Origin: Chaetorhynchus papuensis
Lineage: Eukaryota; Chordata; Aves; Passeriformes; Rhipiduridae
NCBI GenBank assembly: GCA_013396525.1
Contig: VWYX01000916.1
Location: 159,062 to 223,061, forward strand
Direction: 5' to 3'
Length of the DNA: 64,000 nt
The notes below the pieces were generated by a model. The model searched no databases, was not told the origin of the DNA, and saw nothing but the letters and a program-made list of their open reading frames with translations. The translations under genes and the position numbers were made by a program. The number at the start of each line of letters is the position of its first letter. Within the stretch, counting starts at the first letter, position 1. This document shows, piece by piece, positions 23,120-35,724 of the stretch.

Positions 23120-23488
23120 TGTGGATGCTGAAAAAGCTTCAGCAGTGAATTTCTTCAGCTCTCTAGCATTTTGTGAGAACTCTGTCTCTCCTATGCAAGC
23201 TATCTAAAACAAAGTTACCATTTTTGTAAATATTCGCACCTGCAAATTTTTTTGCCAGATTGTTGTGGCTTCAACTAGAAAAACATTTGGGAATGGATAT
23301 CTTAGAATTTGGCCAATCCCCTTGAGGGGTGGATGGCCACAGAAGCAATTACTTTATGCCATTTAACTCACTTTTTTGTGAACTAACAGATAAAATCCTT
23401 GGGAAAAACATTAAATTGCTTGCCACCATTGATACCTGACCCTGGCCTTCGTGTGGGTTTTCTACCCGTCCGCGTTGCGACAGCGACA
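23120..23488 (+). mobile_element. Solo LTR, ERVK-like family LTR-A, copy 4 (369 bp), nested in LTR-D
   Basis: It starts TGTGGATGCTGAAAAAGC, ends GACAGCGACA and is flanked by CTCAC on both sides. Other copies show 6 bp, so one base was probably lost here. It lies within an older LTR of opposite orientation. Removing it and one CTCAC rejoins 'gttgctcac' to 'cagccactgactgatg', the normal LTR-D order. CCAAT is kept at 23313-23317 with CCCCTTGAGGGG, and ATTAAA at 23410-23415. The TATA-like box has changed to AGATAAAA (23388-23395), so promoter strength is probably reduced. Confidence 0.92.
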
Positions 23489-23493
23489 CTCAC
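23489..23493 (+). repeat. Target-site duplication CTCAC, right copy (LTR-A4)
   Basis: Exact match to 23115-23119. Confidence 0.8.
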
Positions 23494-23650
23494 CAGCCAC
23501 TGACTGATGTCAGATTCCCCCTTCCCAAACCCAGATCAGTCCCTGCTTCCAGGTAATTTCCCCAGTTTATATGCTGCACATGACATTCTGTGGTGTGGAA
23601 TACTGTTCATGTCACCTGCCCCAGCTATGCTCCCTCCCAGTTTTGGACAC
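23494..23650 (-). mobile_element. Old ERVL-like LTR (LTR-D), upstream part
   Basis: This is the continuation of the element at 22851-23119. It holds 'ccactgactgatg', then 'cagtttatatgctg' (TATA-like on the - strand, about 23564-23577) and 'ggtgtggaata' with 'gctatgctccctcccag' (to about 23640). These landmarks are in the order of the common bird LTR. The 5' end of the LTR is not recognisable beyond about 23650, so the copy is truncated or too diverged, and no target-site duplication was found. Confidence 0.72.
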
Positions 23651-24659
23651 TGATTATATGCCATGCACGCCTCACCCGTGATAACAGACCTACCCATGGC
23701 TTATGTTTCCTTCTCAAGTCCCTGATGTATCACTCAATAGGTTTCAGTTCTGGAACTGTAATCTTAAAACCCCACTTGCTCACGGGGCATGTAATAACAT
23801 TGAAAAACCTCCATCATGCCAGAAAAGTTATCCTTTCTACCTCAGTGAACACAAAACTGCACTCTCTTTTAAGGTTGCTTAACTTTCAGCTGTTAAAACT
23901 GAAGCAGTCACTTACCAAAAGCACTTACATATATCACAGAAGTAATAAAAAGCTAATGTCTGTTCATTTATTTATCTTCTGAAAGATGGCCTGAGTGCTA
24001 CCTCACCCAGCACTGGGAGGTATGAGGAACTTGCAAGCACAGATGTGGATAAATACATATATTATTCCTTACTACTGGCAATTGTACCATGAATGCAGTA
24101 GGGGCATTTAGAGCTCACTGTGCAAGTGGGAAAGGGCTGGGACTTGAGTATTTTTAGCTGAGGAAAAGTCACTGTATTCAAAAGGGCTGGAGGCAGCAGA
24201 GCAAGAACATCCTGATCCTACTCACAAATGGAGAAAGCACAACCCTGTCAAACACACACCTTTCGTAACACTGCAACTGCCCATTCACCCTCTCCTCACA
24301 CAGAAACCACTACTGTCAACAAGTAATGGATTACAGCTCTCCACGTTGGCTCCTATTCAAAGTTCATTCAGATTTTTTATGGCTGGTCCTGTTTTCCCTT
24401 TCATAATCCTGACAAATAATGACAGTGTTTGGACATCCGTGTGAAGATTTCATGGCAGAGACTACAAAACAACCCAGATGTTCCCTGCAGGCTGGTGAGG
24501 TGCTTTTTTCTCTTTCCTTTGGAAAAGACCAAAACAGGAGCTGGACATGGATTCACTGTTGTCTGAGAAAGGGGAATGCTGTAGGACAACCAGAGATGCT
24601 GAGATCTTCTTGGTGAAGTATTAACAACAAATTTGAGTAGTTGGGTTTTTAATATTTCT
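23651..24659. other. Unique sequence, nothing recognised
   Basis: No exon or repeat recognised after the degraded LTR-D end. Confidence 0.5.
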
Positions 24660-24679
24660 ATTTATTTATTTATTTATTT
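24660..24679 (+). repeat. (ATTT)5 microsatellite
   Basis: Five tandem ATTT units in an AT-rich context. Confidence 0.9.
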
Positions 24680-27600
24680 GAATTGTCAGAGTGCAAGGTT
24701 TCAAACTTCTTAAACTCTCCTTACAAGAAATCTAGAAAACAAAGCCTTTGGGTGTTGCTTTTTTTTTTTTACTGATGAAATCCATTTTACTGACCATTTT
24801 TCCAGTAGGTGACTATTTTGCCCTTGACAATGTAGATTAAAGAAAGATTCTTTTAAATTACTTCATGCTCTGCAAGAAGTCACAAGGGCTCCTGATGTTC
24901 CCTGGCCATGGTGTGCCAATCTGGAGAGCTGCTAAGCAACTACAGACTGATTAAACAGCCAGTGAGACAAATCCTTTCCTGATTTTTCTCTCTGTGGAAG
25001 ATGGCTGAAATTTTGAAGTTGCGAAGGATGTGAATCAGGGCAAGTTTTGTCGAAGCCTTTTCCATGCAATTTTTAGGGATCTCAAAAGAATAGCTTGTCT
25101 GCTCTTGCACAGAGCTGTGGAGCACACATGGGGTGGTGGCAGTGCTGCTGAGGTACAGGGTAGTTTCTGAGTGTTCTTGGGGAGCTGTTCATTAGCTACA
25201 ACAGCAATGACTCTTCATATCCTTAATCTTAAAGAGATATTTGGAAGGACTAAAATGCTAATAACAGTCTCCTGAGCTGAAAGCTGCCACCAAGGGGCTA
25301 TCTGTCCTCACATTGCCCCTCAGTTTCAGTTTTCTCTTCCCACCTCAGTGTCATTGCCCATCCCAAATTAAGCTCCCTGTCCTTCACTGAGGGATTGGAA
25401 TGTCTAAGTTTAGTTACAACTGCCTGGTGAGTTTTCTCAATTCTTTAGCAGTGACTCAGGAGACACTGAACCAGACGAACCCCTTTTTGACTCGGTGCTA
25501 GTAGAGAAATATTTCCTTCATCCCCATTCTAAGGGCACTTGGACGTTTTCCATCCTTTCTTCCATGGGCTTCACTCTGAAAACTTATCCATCACATTCCC
25601 CTCTTGATGAATTCTCCTTTAGCTCTCCAATCTCAGGGCTGTGTCTATCCCATCTCAAACGCTGTTAGAAGGTCTATAAACAGTCACCTCCACACCACCT
25701 CTGCAGAGACACAACACCAGGCTTATTTCACGGGAAGGAGGGTTGTGGGGTTTTTTTCTCCACATGAAAGAATCAGCTCTTTGAGAAAAGGAACCAGTCT
25801 GGATCTTCTAACTATAACCTCAGCTGTGACTAGGAAATAGATCTTACTGTTCTGTCATCAGAACACATCGTAACATCTGTGCTCGCATTAGGTGGTTTCA
25901 TGAAAAGAGGGAAAACAAAATGAAACCAGAAGTCTTTTCATACACAGAAATCTAATGTTTGATTTTAAGACCACAGAAGCATTTAATTTCAGCAGTGCCA
26001 AAATATTTTGCAGAGATAAGGAAATAATATATCAATTTATGTGATGCCTTTGCAATGCTGTAAAAATACATATTGGCATTTAATGGAGCAGTCTAGACAA
26101 AATGAGTCTGGACAATAGAGTCAGAAAAAAGCTTTTTTTTTTCCATCAAAATGAAATGAGAAAAAAGTCACTTGGATTTTCTCCCGTCTTATTTGGTGAA
26201 AACTTACACATTCTTACATGCATTTCTATTTAAAGAACTACAATTTTTTGTGGAAACCTGTTGGATCCAAACTTTTTCATAAATCCTACTAATGATTCAC
26301 TCTTATCTTGTGGATCAAATATAATAAAGTCTTCTTTTGACTAACTGTGCCCCACTTGTGGAAAATAAAGCCTAGAGCATGAATTAAACCTATCATCTAG
26401 TGGGAAAGAATCAGAGAAATATGAGGAACATAAAAGCAATATGTTCTCTCGGATTATTCTGCTGAGAAAACAGATTCCTGGGTGCTGGAAAAGCCACAGT
26501 TTCTATTTGTCCATAGATGAAGGATTTCAAGAACTGGATAATTACCTAAAGTGGTTAGCTAATGAATTTTTCTGTTTCCCATTGGTATGAGAAGCAAGCA
26601 GGTACTTTTTGCCAGGCAGAACAGTAATCAATAGGTAATGGAGAAGTAATTTGTCTGATGACATCAACTGGATGCCAGTCGTTCAGCACCTCAATTAATA
26701 AATGTCATGTATCCATGCCAGGAGACTTGAGAGCACACTGAGCTTTGAAGTTACGGTATTGACTACGAAATATTTCTAAATAATGTCTCAATCTATATTG
26801 CCGGTTTCCACATGAGATTCTAGATTAGATGTGCCTCTCATTTCCATAAGCTGGAGTTCGGAGCAACTCCACTGGCTAGCTCCAATATTAAATTAATGTT
26901 GCTGAAGGCAAGAATTTGGTTCACTACATAAGTATCAGATACAAGTTTAATACTTAGCAAATCTCTGGCAGGACTCTCAGGGTGAATGAACATCTCTCTG
27001 CTGAAACCAGATATCTCACCCTGGAGATCTACACATCTAGGTCAGTGTTCTCCAGAATGGATTGATCCAGGGATAGCTTTCACTTCCCTAAAGTAGATAA
27101 CTCATTTTTTAAATGCAATTTAGGGATTCAGTTTTCAGCTTGGATTCTCTTGTATCCATGCTCATCTTCAGAGAGCAAAGATTTCTCCGGGCACTGCAAA
27201 GGGGTGCAGTATCCCTGCAGCCTTACTATGACTAACAACCTTAAAGGCAGAGGAGACCTTTCCCTACCTGGGGAGCTAAAGAATCCTGTGATCCTTTCCT
27301 GCCATCTTCCTCCTCATTCCATCACTCCTCACCTGAGATCTCGGAGGCAGCTTTGCCAAAGTGACTCCGGCTTGCAGGAACAGTTGCAGTAGCTGCAATA
27401 GCTGTGAACCATCTGCTTTCTCTCTCTTCCTGTGGAACAGACTGAACTTCACCTCATGTCACTTGTATCTTCGCTCCAGCCCTGTGTGCCCATCTTTTCC
27501 TGTTCCTCCCTCTGTTTTATTCCACACTCACAGTTCTAAACCCTTTTCTTCACTGAGATTTCTTCTAAAGTCTCCTGTGTCTCTTTGGGTTGTTCCTAGA

Positions 27601-28839
27601 CACTGTGACCGCATACATGATTATGCTGTTTATTAGTGACACTGTCATTGAATTCAGGGATGCAAATTGAGTCTTTCATCAGCATTCAGGGATCTGCAGT
27701 TGCAAATAAATAGATTCCTATAACACTGACTTTGGCATCTTTGGGACAAGCCTATGGTGCTGGCAAAAAAGTCTTGTCCAGTGACATTTATGCAGTAGTG
27801 TAGTCTGAGAGGTCTTTCAAAATGCATTGGCATGGATTTAAAAGAAGAACCTCATGGGGAACTAAAACCCTTCTCATGGGTCCATTGGGGTCAAGTTTAG
27901 GGCTGAAAATTCAGAATGTAGAGATCTGGTTTCATCAAAGTGTGTGTGACAGCACTCATTAACAGTCTGTTACGCTCCGAAATCTTATGGAATTCAAAGT
28001 GAAGAGAGCAGATGTAACACAACATGCTCCCAGCACACTCCCAGAGTCTCACAGGAGCTCTGCCTCTATTCATTTTGGTTTGCAAAGCAATTAACTAATA
28101 CAAATTAAGGAAAACAAGAGATAACTGCTAAATCTGGCGGTAAAAAGAACATTATAACACAACTGCCTTACTGTCAAGCTTCTACAAGAATTTGCTTGGA
28201 TAGTATTGAGTCCAACACAGTACTGAGCTGTACACACGCAATAAATAATATTATTTTCAGCAAATGTGAAAGTATCATATTCTTTTCTGAGAGACTGTCC
28301 ACTTTTCCAAAATACACTTGCATGACTGTTTAGGGGAGATTCTGCGTATTAACACCAGAAATTGTGCCTCATAGATAAACCTGAGTGTCAAATGGCTGAA
28401 CATCTACACTTAAATGTCCCTTCTTTCAGCTTAGTGAAGTTTTGCTGCAGTCAGTAAAAGTGAGAGGCACTGGGTATGTTTGAAAATCAGGCTGTTTTTA
28501 TTTCAAAGACACCTCTGACTCTGTCAACCCGCTGGCTGAAATCCCACCAGGAAGGTCCCACGAGAAATGGAAAAATGACTGGTAGTGTTGGAAATTCCTA
28601 AGCCCCTGGTCCAGCCTACAAGTGACACTACTGTCATTCCCTTCTGCTTGTGTCCTTAAACAGGGAGAGGGATATTTTATTTTTCCCTTTTAACCACCAA
28701 ATTGAATGAACAAAGGGGTTTCAGTGGGAATGAAGTGTGCATTTATGCAAGTGAACTTCCAGTAGATTAATATCTAATTTCCAGAACAGGATTGTTGTTA
28801 GTTAGGGGTTTTCTGTGGATTTTTTGTTTCTGCTGAAAG
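24680..28839. other. Long unique AT-rich stretch
   Basis: 4.1 kb with no recognisable transposon, RNA gene or exon. The part from about 25900 to 27000 is repeat-free and AT-rich, and could hold conserved non-coding elements; that needs a cross-species alignment. 27300-27600 is C/T-rich. Confidence 0.5.
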
Positions 28840-28856
28840 AAAAAAAAAAAAAAAAA
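28840..28856 (+). repeat. A17 homopolymer
   Basis: Seventeen A residues flanked by further A-rich bases. No retrocopy body recognised. Confidence 0.9.
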
Positions 28857-31800
28857 GAAAGTATTTTAGAAGTATTGGAGTTTTGTTTTCAAGTTTCACA
28901 AATAAATACTTTCTAACATGATGGAGCATTTCATTTTAACAACTTCCAAAATGAAGTGCTTGAGTTTGTCACTTTGATGCCTCATTTCCCGTTCAGAATC
29001 GGAGGAAGAGCCGAAGGCTTTTGCAGCCCACACAAATGAAACCAAACATTTCCAGACAAGTATTTTAATTACAGTGTAAATAGATGCCCACAAAAACAGA
29101 CTCCATCACAACTGAAGAAAGGGCTGGAGAAAGAGGTCTGCCAAGCCTGACAGCCTTCCCTGTGTGTCTGAGGGGATGTCCAGGACAATGGAGCCATGAG
29201 GATGGACCCAAAGATAGCCCATTTTCTACTTCTACTTGCCCATCTCCACTTTCCGCTGCTGAATCTCTGCCTGTGGCTTTGATCTTGCCACATGCTGCTC
29301 AGCACAGCCAGGTGTTCTGCAGCACTGGGAGCTGATGTCCTCTCCTGGACACAAGTATAGACAGCCTGATGGGAAACTCTAGGTCCTCTGTCCAAATATT
29401 TCACTTTTTCAACCCTAAATCCACAATGTAAATATTGTTCCTGTTGTGGCTGGAATTTAACTGGGGGTCATAGTTTACCATTTTGAGTTTTGGCCACATC
29501 TCAAGGTATGGAGGAGAGGGATCACTGGTTGATTATTATTTGCTTTAGTATTCACTCTGGTATGTAGGTCTTACTCCATGCTTTGTACAGGCTAAATAAA
29601 AAGGAAGCTGATAAGAGAATTTAATTGGTTGGAAAGAAAAATTCTTCCTTCAGCTGAAATTCTTGGCAGAATCTGTACTTGGACAGAGAAGGTTTTCAGT
29701 GCGAAAGCACAGCAGCTGCCCAAGCCTAATGAGAATGAGTTCATACTTAAGGTGTTGTGTACAGTTTTGACACCTGCCTAACATTTGCAGAGGACCCCAT
29801 GGATGCAAGGAGCATTTCTGAAAATGCCCTTTAGCTTCTTTATTTTCCTTAAAATGATGACAAATAATTTCAGTGCCTGGTGGAAGCTGAAAAAATTGTG
29901 AACGTGCATATTTGTAAGGAATTATGCCAAGACCATCTTGGCAAATCTTGCATCCTGTAACCTGGTTCTTCAAGTGACAAAAAATGTCACATACTAGCCG
30001 TGCAATTTATTGTGTGCCATTGCTGCAGGAACTGTCATGATTCACCATGTGCTAACCCAGAGGAAATTACTTCTTGCTATTAAAAAAAAACCAAAACAAA
30101 ATTAAAAACAGCAACAACAGCAACAACAAAACTAACAATAACAAAAAAACCACACCTCAAACGTGCATTTCTCAGTTTCTGTTTTAACCATAGACCTGCA
30201 AGCTAGCAACCACATTTTTTTCCACAACATCTTTCACCTCAGAGACTGAGAAATACTTGCATTTCCTTGCTGGGTGTGCTCATAGATAAAGCTTAAGGCT
30301 GGAAAGACACTGTGGTTTTGACAGGTGCTGATCCCACTTGGCCACAGATTATCCTGGCACACCAGCACTTTTCCAAACAGTCGTCTTTGTGCTCACCAGA
30401 GCTAAAATAGAGACATGGAATTGATTTTCCAAGGAAATGGCAAAATGGATTGAACAATTTGTGAAGTATTTGGAGGCAATGAGCGTGACTGTTGGTTTTA
30501 TTGTCTCAAAATGATTCGGGTTATAATGTGCTGGCAGTGAAATATGAGAGCTGTAGAAACAGAGCATCCACAAGGAGACGAACACACCTTCTTATGGCAA
30601 ATCTCCATAGAGCCTTTTGCCTTCAATATCACTTGAGCTGATGTTTGCTACACAGATTTATTACCCCACCCAGAAAGCATTTTTGGCAAGTTCCTCTTAT
30701 GTTGTCATCATATTATTCCTGAAAGGGGGAAAGTGTCACTAAATTTGAAGTGCTTTAAAAAGACACTTTATGACAATCTTTCATGAATAACAGACATCTA
30801 TGTAATTCATGTGTTTATTTGCAACTAATAAGAGATAAACTAGAAAAGTTTAACAATTAGGAGGGATTTTTCCCTTAACTCACTTTGAAAACAAATTCTG
30901 CAGCAGCAGATCCTGTGAGAGTAGAAATGATAAATGAGGAGCTGAAGGCATCCTTTTCTTGAGCTTTGTAGTTTGGGATGTTTGAAATATGGGAGACAAA
31001 GCAATATCCTCAGCATATTAGATGACAACTTTTCCATTAGCTCAATGTGACTGAGGGGAGTGTGTGATGCTGCAATGACCACAGGAGAGGGAATAAACAA
31101 AAGGCTCATAATCCTGCAGCTAATCAGGTCTCGAGACACTTAGTTCCAGCTCTTACACAAGCTCTTTACATGTGATCTTGGACAAAGTGCCTGGGATGAA
31201 ATTTTCCAACACTCAGAACCTCAAAGTCCTTAAATCTGTGAATTCTTTTCAAAAAAGCATCAACAAAAATTAGAGAATTTAAGTTCCTAGACTTGCACAG
31301 TTTGCAGAATTGCCACATTTATTCTCCTTGTTCCTACTACCACCTACAGCTCCATCTCCTGTATTTTTCATATCTGCTGGTGATGAACTCCCCTCATCAG
31401 AGAAAGTGATTGAGCAGAGACCTGCAGAATAATAGCAGTAATAAGAAGTATCCAAAAGAGGAATACTCTCAGAAAAAGGAAAATTTGAACAAACAATCAC
31501 ACTAATATAAGTGTTCTGTCATAAAATGAAGAAATTGCAAAACAGCAGACCAACACTGATGACTTGGAGGGGGTCAGATAAATGTGAACTTGAACTCTGT
31601 GACTAGGAGAAAAGGCTGTGAAGACAATCAGATTGCTAATTCTTATTCCTTTTGGAATCCAAGGAGAAATAAAATTGATGTATATTGTGTCAACTGCAAT
31701 CAAGACACTTGGGGATTTTCTTAGGAGGTCACAATGGCAGAGTATAAGAATAAAGGGTGTAAAGCATAAAATCCATTCTAGATGCATTCAGATTATCAAC

Positions 31801-31864
31801 TCCAACTTTTCTAACCATTTTGGGATGTGAAAAAAGAATAAAAGATGCCAAACTGTCAAAATGG
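28857..31864. other. Unique sequence, nothing recognised
   Basis: It includes an aac/aca-rich segment near 30085-30155. Open frames at 29069-29404 (-) and 29084-29335 (+) overlap each other and show no domain. Confidence 0.5.
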
Positions 31865-31879
31865 AAAAAAAAAAAAAAA
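31865..31879 (+). repeat. A15 homopolymer
   Basis: Fifteen A residues within an A-rich segment. Confidence 0.9.
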
Positions 31880-34665
31880 GAATATCCCAAACCCACGAAA
31901 GTCTTCCAGGCTGTGTGGCCGAGCTGTGGGACTTCAGCAGCACAACAGACACAGACTGATTGCATAGGTCACCAGAAAATCTTGATCAAGGAAACAGGTC
32001 ACACACAGTGTTGCCCTGAATGGTAACACTTACGCAGAAGAAGTCTTTGATCTTGATACTGAAGAAGACAGTGACAAAACTTCAAAGGAAGCAGGACTTC
32101 AGAGAAAACAGCACCGGAGCCAACATTACGAATGACATCAAATTAATTTTTAATAAATGGTTTTGGATCAATCATCCAGTTGTCACCAGTGATGCACTCT
32201 CTGCAACAGTGATTCAGATGTTCCACCACAGTAATGATTGCCAAAGAAAGCACAAATCCTTTATAATGACCCATATAGAGTACTTTGAGCCACAAAGGAG
32301 TAAATGCAGTCTTCTGAGAACTCCATAAACATCAATTATTCTGTCTATAAGCACAGTAGAAGCTACTGCATATTTGGGGCATTACACAACAATATCCTAA
32401 TTGTGGAGGAAATGTCCTTTTATATATTTTAGAACTCAAGAAATAATGAGCCACTGTAATATAATTCTGGTTAAGTGGGAGGTACTCCCATTTGCATCCA
32501 TTGCAAAACTCCCACTGACTCATTGAAGGCAAAATAGAAGGTAAATAAGAGCTCAAATTTAAAACTTTTCTGATCCATGAAGCTTTATCAGGACTGTGGG
32601 ACAGAAGCTGTCTGTGGGGTCCAGAAGCACCTGAGGACACATCCCCCAGGCCCTCTGCTCAATTGCAGTGATTTGGTGTGTGTGATCAGTAATAAGTGGA
32701 GCTGACCACTAATTTTCAGTTAACTTTATTCCTTCAATGACACCATTAGGAAAGGAGAATGGGGGAGGCTGGCAGAAGAACCAATGGAGTAGGAGAGTTC
32801 TTCCTAGGGAATATGAGAATAATTTATATTTTCTAGTGGAGACTTTGAGAATTAGGTACTTCCTCATTAAGGAACAGTTTGCAATATTGATGCTTCCAAA
32901 GAGCATGTTTATTTTCACAGAAATCATGACCAAAAAATCCTTTCCAGAATTTTTGAATCAGCTTTTTGCAGGACTTCTGAAATTTTAAAACATGAGCTTG
33001 TTTCACTCTGATGTGCAAGGAAATATTGAGGCATCAACGTGTCCGTTAGTATAGAAATTCTCTTCTCCACATGGTTCTGATTTAAAGCTTTTCTGCTCCA
33101 TCTTACTCTGCTCTTACAATTACAAATGGAAATGTGAACTCAGCTATGGAAAGTTTTTTGTTCTTGTCGTGGCTTTCCAGGATAAAACCCAGCAGAAATG
33201 GAAAACACAGGAAAACATTTTTCTCAAAAAAAACCCATTTTTCTCTTTACACACCTGTGTTAAAGCCTCTGCACCCGTACCTGGACAACCATTCATGCAG
33301 CACCTCAATGGAAGGAGAATTTGATGTGAACACTCTGAAATGTTATTTTCAAAGTCAGACTCTGTTTCTTTTTAAGAGGGTACAAGACACAAACACACAC
33401 AAAACAAAGGACACTATGACTCCCCATGGCAAACCTGTGTAAATATTTCCACAAGGTAAAAATATGCAATTATCTGCCTCTGAGAGACTTTGGGTTTTAA
33501 GCTTAAGAAATCCCTGCCACAAAGGTAAGCTCATGCAAGGGCTCAATTTTGGCTGGTGCTGAGCACTGTCACTCTCATCTGCCAAAGTATATAAGCATTC
33601 TCATTACTTCAAACATGTCAGTAATTACAGTCCCCAGCTGAGGCTCAGGCTGAAGCGATTCTGGGAGCAGGACCAAGTGCTCTATTTGGTTCCATTTGGT
33701 TTCATGTCTGGTAGGAAATTATTGTCCTGTATTGAGGGCATACCATGAAGTGGACACCAGAAGGTCTGATCTAAGTTTACAAAACAATCCCAGTGTTACC
33801 TGAACTGATTAATTTACGTCTTTCCAGTGTCCATGTGTAATCAGTGGGAAGTCTTGGTGTCTGCATCTCCTCTGCCTCTCCAGCAGCTTCCTTAGATGGG
33901 AGTCTGTTCCTGTGAGCTTCAAACCTTCCCTTCCATCTTCCCCATCCTGAGGGAGCTTCATGGTCAAGGATTTGAGACTCTCACTTATCGGGACTTAAAG
34001 CAGCCACCTGTGATTAGAGGCCAGTGTGGGGAAGGAAATCCACCTGTCTCCTGCCAAGCTCTGTGGCCTCCCTCTGAAATGCTCCCTGGTGCTGGTGTCA
34101 GAGGGAGGATTCTAAACAAAGTGGGTTTCCTGTCTGTTTTCAGGTGACAAGGTTCCTGCATTCCCTGAACTACATTATTTGCCTTTTTTCCTAAGATCAG
34201 GGGACTTTGGGACATAGAAAGTATCTTACAAGGTTTATAAAACACTGTGTAAACTTTAACTAGAAACTTATCCCACTAAGCAATAATGATAAAGAACAGT
34301 GTGTGAAACCTAAGCTTTTAGAGAGAAAGGGTTTTATTTCAGAATCTGTACCCTCCTTGCAAATCCAAAAGCTCATATAATGATGTGAAATAGAAAATGT
34401 TCCTTGGTGGTGAGCCAAAACCTACAGCTTTAGAAGCCCTTTTTCAGATAAAACTTCCTACATTTGGGTGATTGAGACCTTTGATTGGGATGGTTATAAT
34501 TATTATTTTTCAGAGCCAAAATTTGTGGTAAGTGCTTTCAAAGGAGCAAAGGCAGGACAAACTCTTTAACTAGAAAGAACCTTTGATCCATGGATAGGAG
34601 TTATGTCCACCTTACTTGATGGCAGATCATTTTTCAACCCATGTTATGTTTGAAATATGATTACT
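31880..34665. other. Unique sequence with one weakly coding-like patch
   Basis: Around 32013-32118 one + frame reads as charged, gene-like protein (EEVFDLDTEEDSDK) before a stop, with a stop upstream at 31983. No family is recognised and no splice signals stand out, so I do not call a gene. The rest is unremarkable. Confidence 0.4.
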
Positions 34666-34771
34666 TGTGTTATGTTTGCATGGCAAGGTTTTGGTAGTGG
34701 AGGAGCTACAGGAGCAGCTTTAGTTTTTATTTCTCATTATCCTACTCTGATTTGATTGGTGATAACTTAAT
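34666..34771 (+). mobile_element. Old LTR (LTR-C), internally deleted fragment, + orientation
   Basis: It starts TGTGTTATGTTTGCATGGCA, continues 'aggttttggtagtgg' and 'gagctacagg', and then passes at about 34720 to 'tttttatttctcattatcct' and 'actctgatttgattggt'. In the LTR family as I remember it, these two blocks are several hundred bases apart, so the middle is missing. The first block reappears as its reverse complement at 35735-35797, which supports the family call from within the window. Confidence 0.68.
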
Positions 34772-34796
34772 ACCAGTAGCTTTCTATGAGTAATTA

Positions 34797-35077
34797 CCTC
34801 CTTCTTCCCACCCCTCCCTTCTTCCTGGGCTCTACTTCACTCCCAATTTTCTCTGCCTCCTCCCCTGAGCAACACAGGGGGACAGGGAAGGGATTTTTCA
34901 TCACACGCTGTCTCTGCCACTCCTTCCTCCCTGTGGAGAAACTCTCACCTCTTTCCCTGCTCCAGCATGGGATTCCTCCCATGGCAGACAGTTGTCCCTA
35001 AACTTCACCAATATGGGTCTTTTCCACAGGCTGCAGTTCTTCACTGACTGAGCCAGTTGGCATTGGCTCTATCAGAC
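34797..35077 (-). mobile_element. Old LTR (LTR-C), middle section, - orientation
   Basis: Read on the - strand from 35077 to 34797 this gives 'gagccaatgccaactggctc', 'gaactgcagcctgtggaaaa', 'gctggagcagggaaagag', 'ggcagagacagcgtgtgatg' and 'attgggagtgaagtagagcc', then a purine-rich end. From memory this is the order of a common bird ERVL-type LTR. It is cut at 35077 by a younger LTR-B and continues at 35725. Open frames across it on the + strand are not genes. Confidence 0.7.
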
Positions 35078-35724
35078 TGTCCCAGCTTGAGACAAATTCA
35101 GAGGAACAGCCAAAATGAACGTCCTCTGATACAAGGCAGGTTTCAGCTGCCCCTCTCCCACCAGGGTTGGAAAGAATTTTCCTTGGAGGAAAGTGAAAGG
35201 AAAAAAACCTATTTATTTAACAGACACAATGCACAATGGGAAAAGAATAATGCTAAATAATGAAACCTCTCACTGTGGAGAGAACCTGGTAAATTCTCAG
35301 AGTCCTTTCTTTATGTGTGGTCTCTCACTCTCCTCTTTGGAGCTGGGTTGGTGTGAGCCCCCTCCAGGCCTCGGTGGAAAGCTCTCCCAGTGAGTTCTGG
35401 TGTTCTGAACAGTTCCAGAAGAGAAGAAGTCAAAGGCCCAGGGGAAAAAAAAGTAAATAAAGTTTAACTCTCTGCCTCTCTCTGGAGAAACAGAGGTGAA
35501 AGCTGGCTGAAAAGCAGCAAAGGGTGCTTTGTCCACTCTTGCCGCTGCAGAAGCACGCAGAGGAGTAGAGGGACCTTGGAGCAAAAACTGCTTTGAAAAT
35601 TTAGTCTGGCCTTTTTTTTTCCTTCTCTTGAACCCAGTTTTAAAGACACAGGAAGGTACAGGGTTCATATCTGGGCATAGAGCAGGTGACAGCGGATACA
35701 ACATCATAAAGTCACCCCAAGACT
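35078..35724 (-). mobile_element. Solo LTR, family LTR-B, second copy (about 647 bp), nested in LTR-C
   Basis: The + strand starts TGTCCCAGC (reverse complement of a GGGACA end) and ends 'gtcaccccaagac', the reverse complement of the LTR-B start GTCTTGGGGTGAC. It matches the copy at 5843-6493 in inverse orientation over its whole length, including the polyadenylation context (reverse complement of AATAAA at 35212-35217). The sequence on both sides belongs to LTR-C, so this is a nested insertion. No target-site duplication is visible; about 10-15 bases of LTR-C and the last LTR base appear lost at the right junction. A 136-codon open frame on the - strand (35297-35707) is LTR sequence. Confidence 0.85.

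Noticed and set aside
20601..23488. A short provirus between the LTRs at 20601 and 23120
   Set aside because: Different flanking duplications, and the second LTR sits inside a separate older LTR, so the two are independent.
35073..35077. CAGAC next to the second LTR-B as a target-site duplication
   Set aside because: It is not repeated at the other end and is explained as sequence of the surrounding LTR-C; the coincidence with the duplication at 5838 is probably chance.
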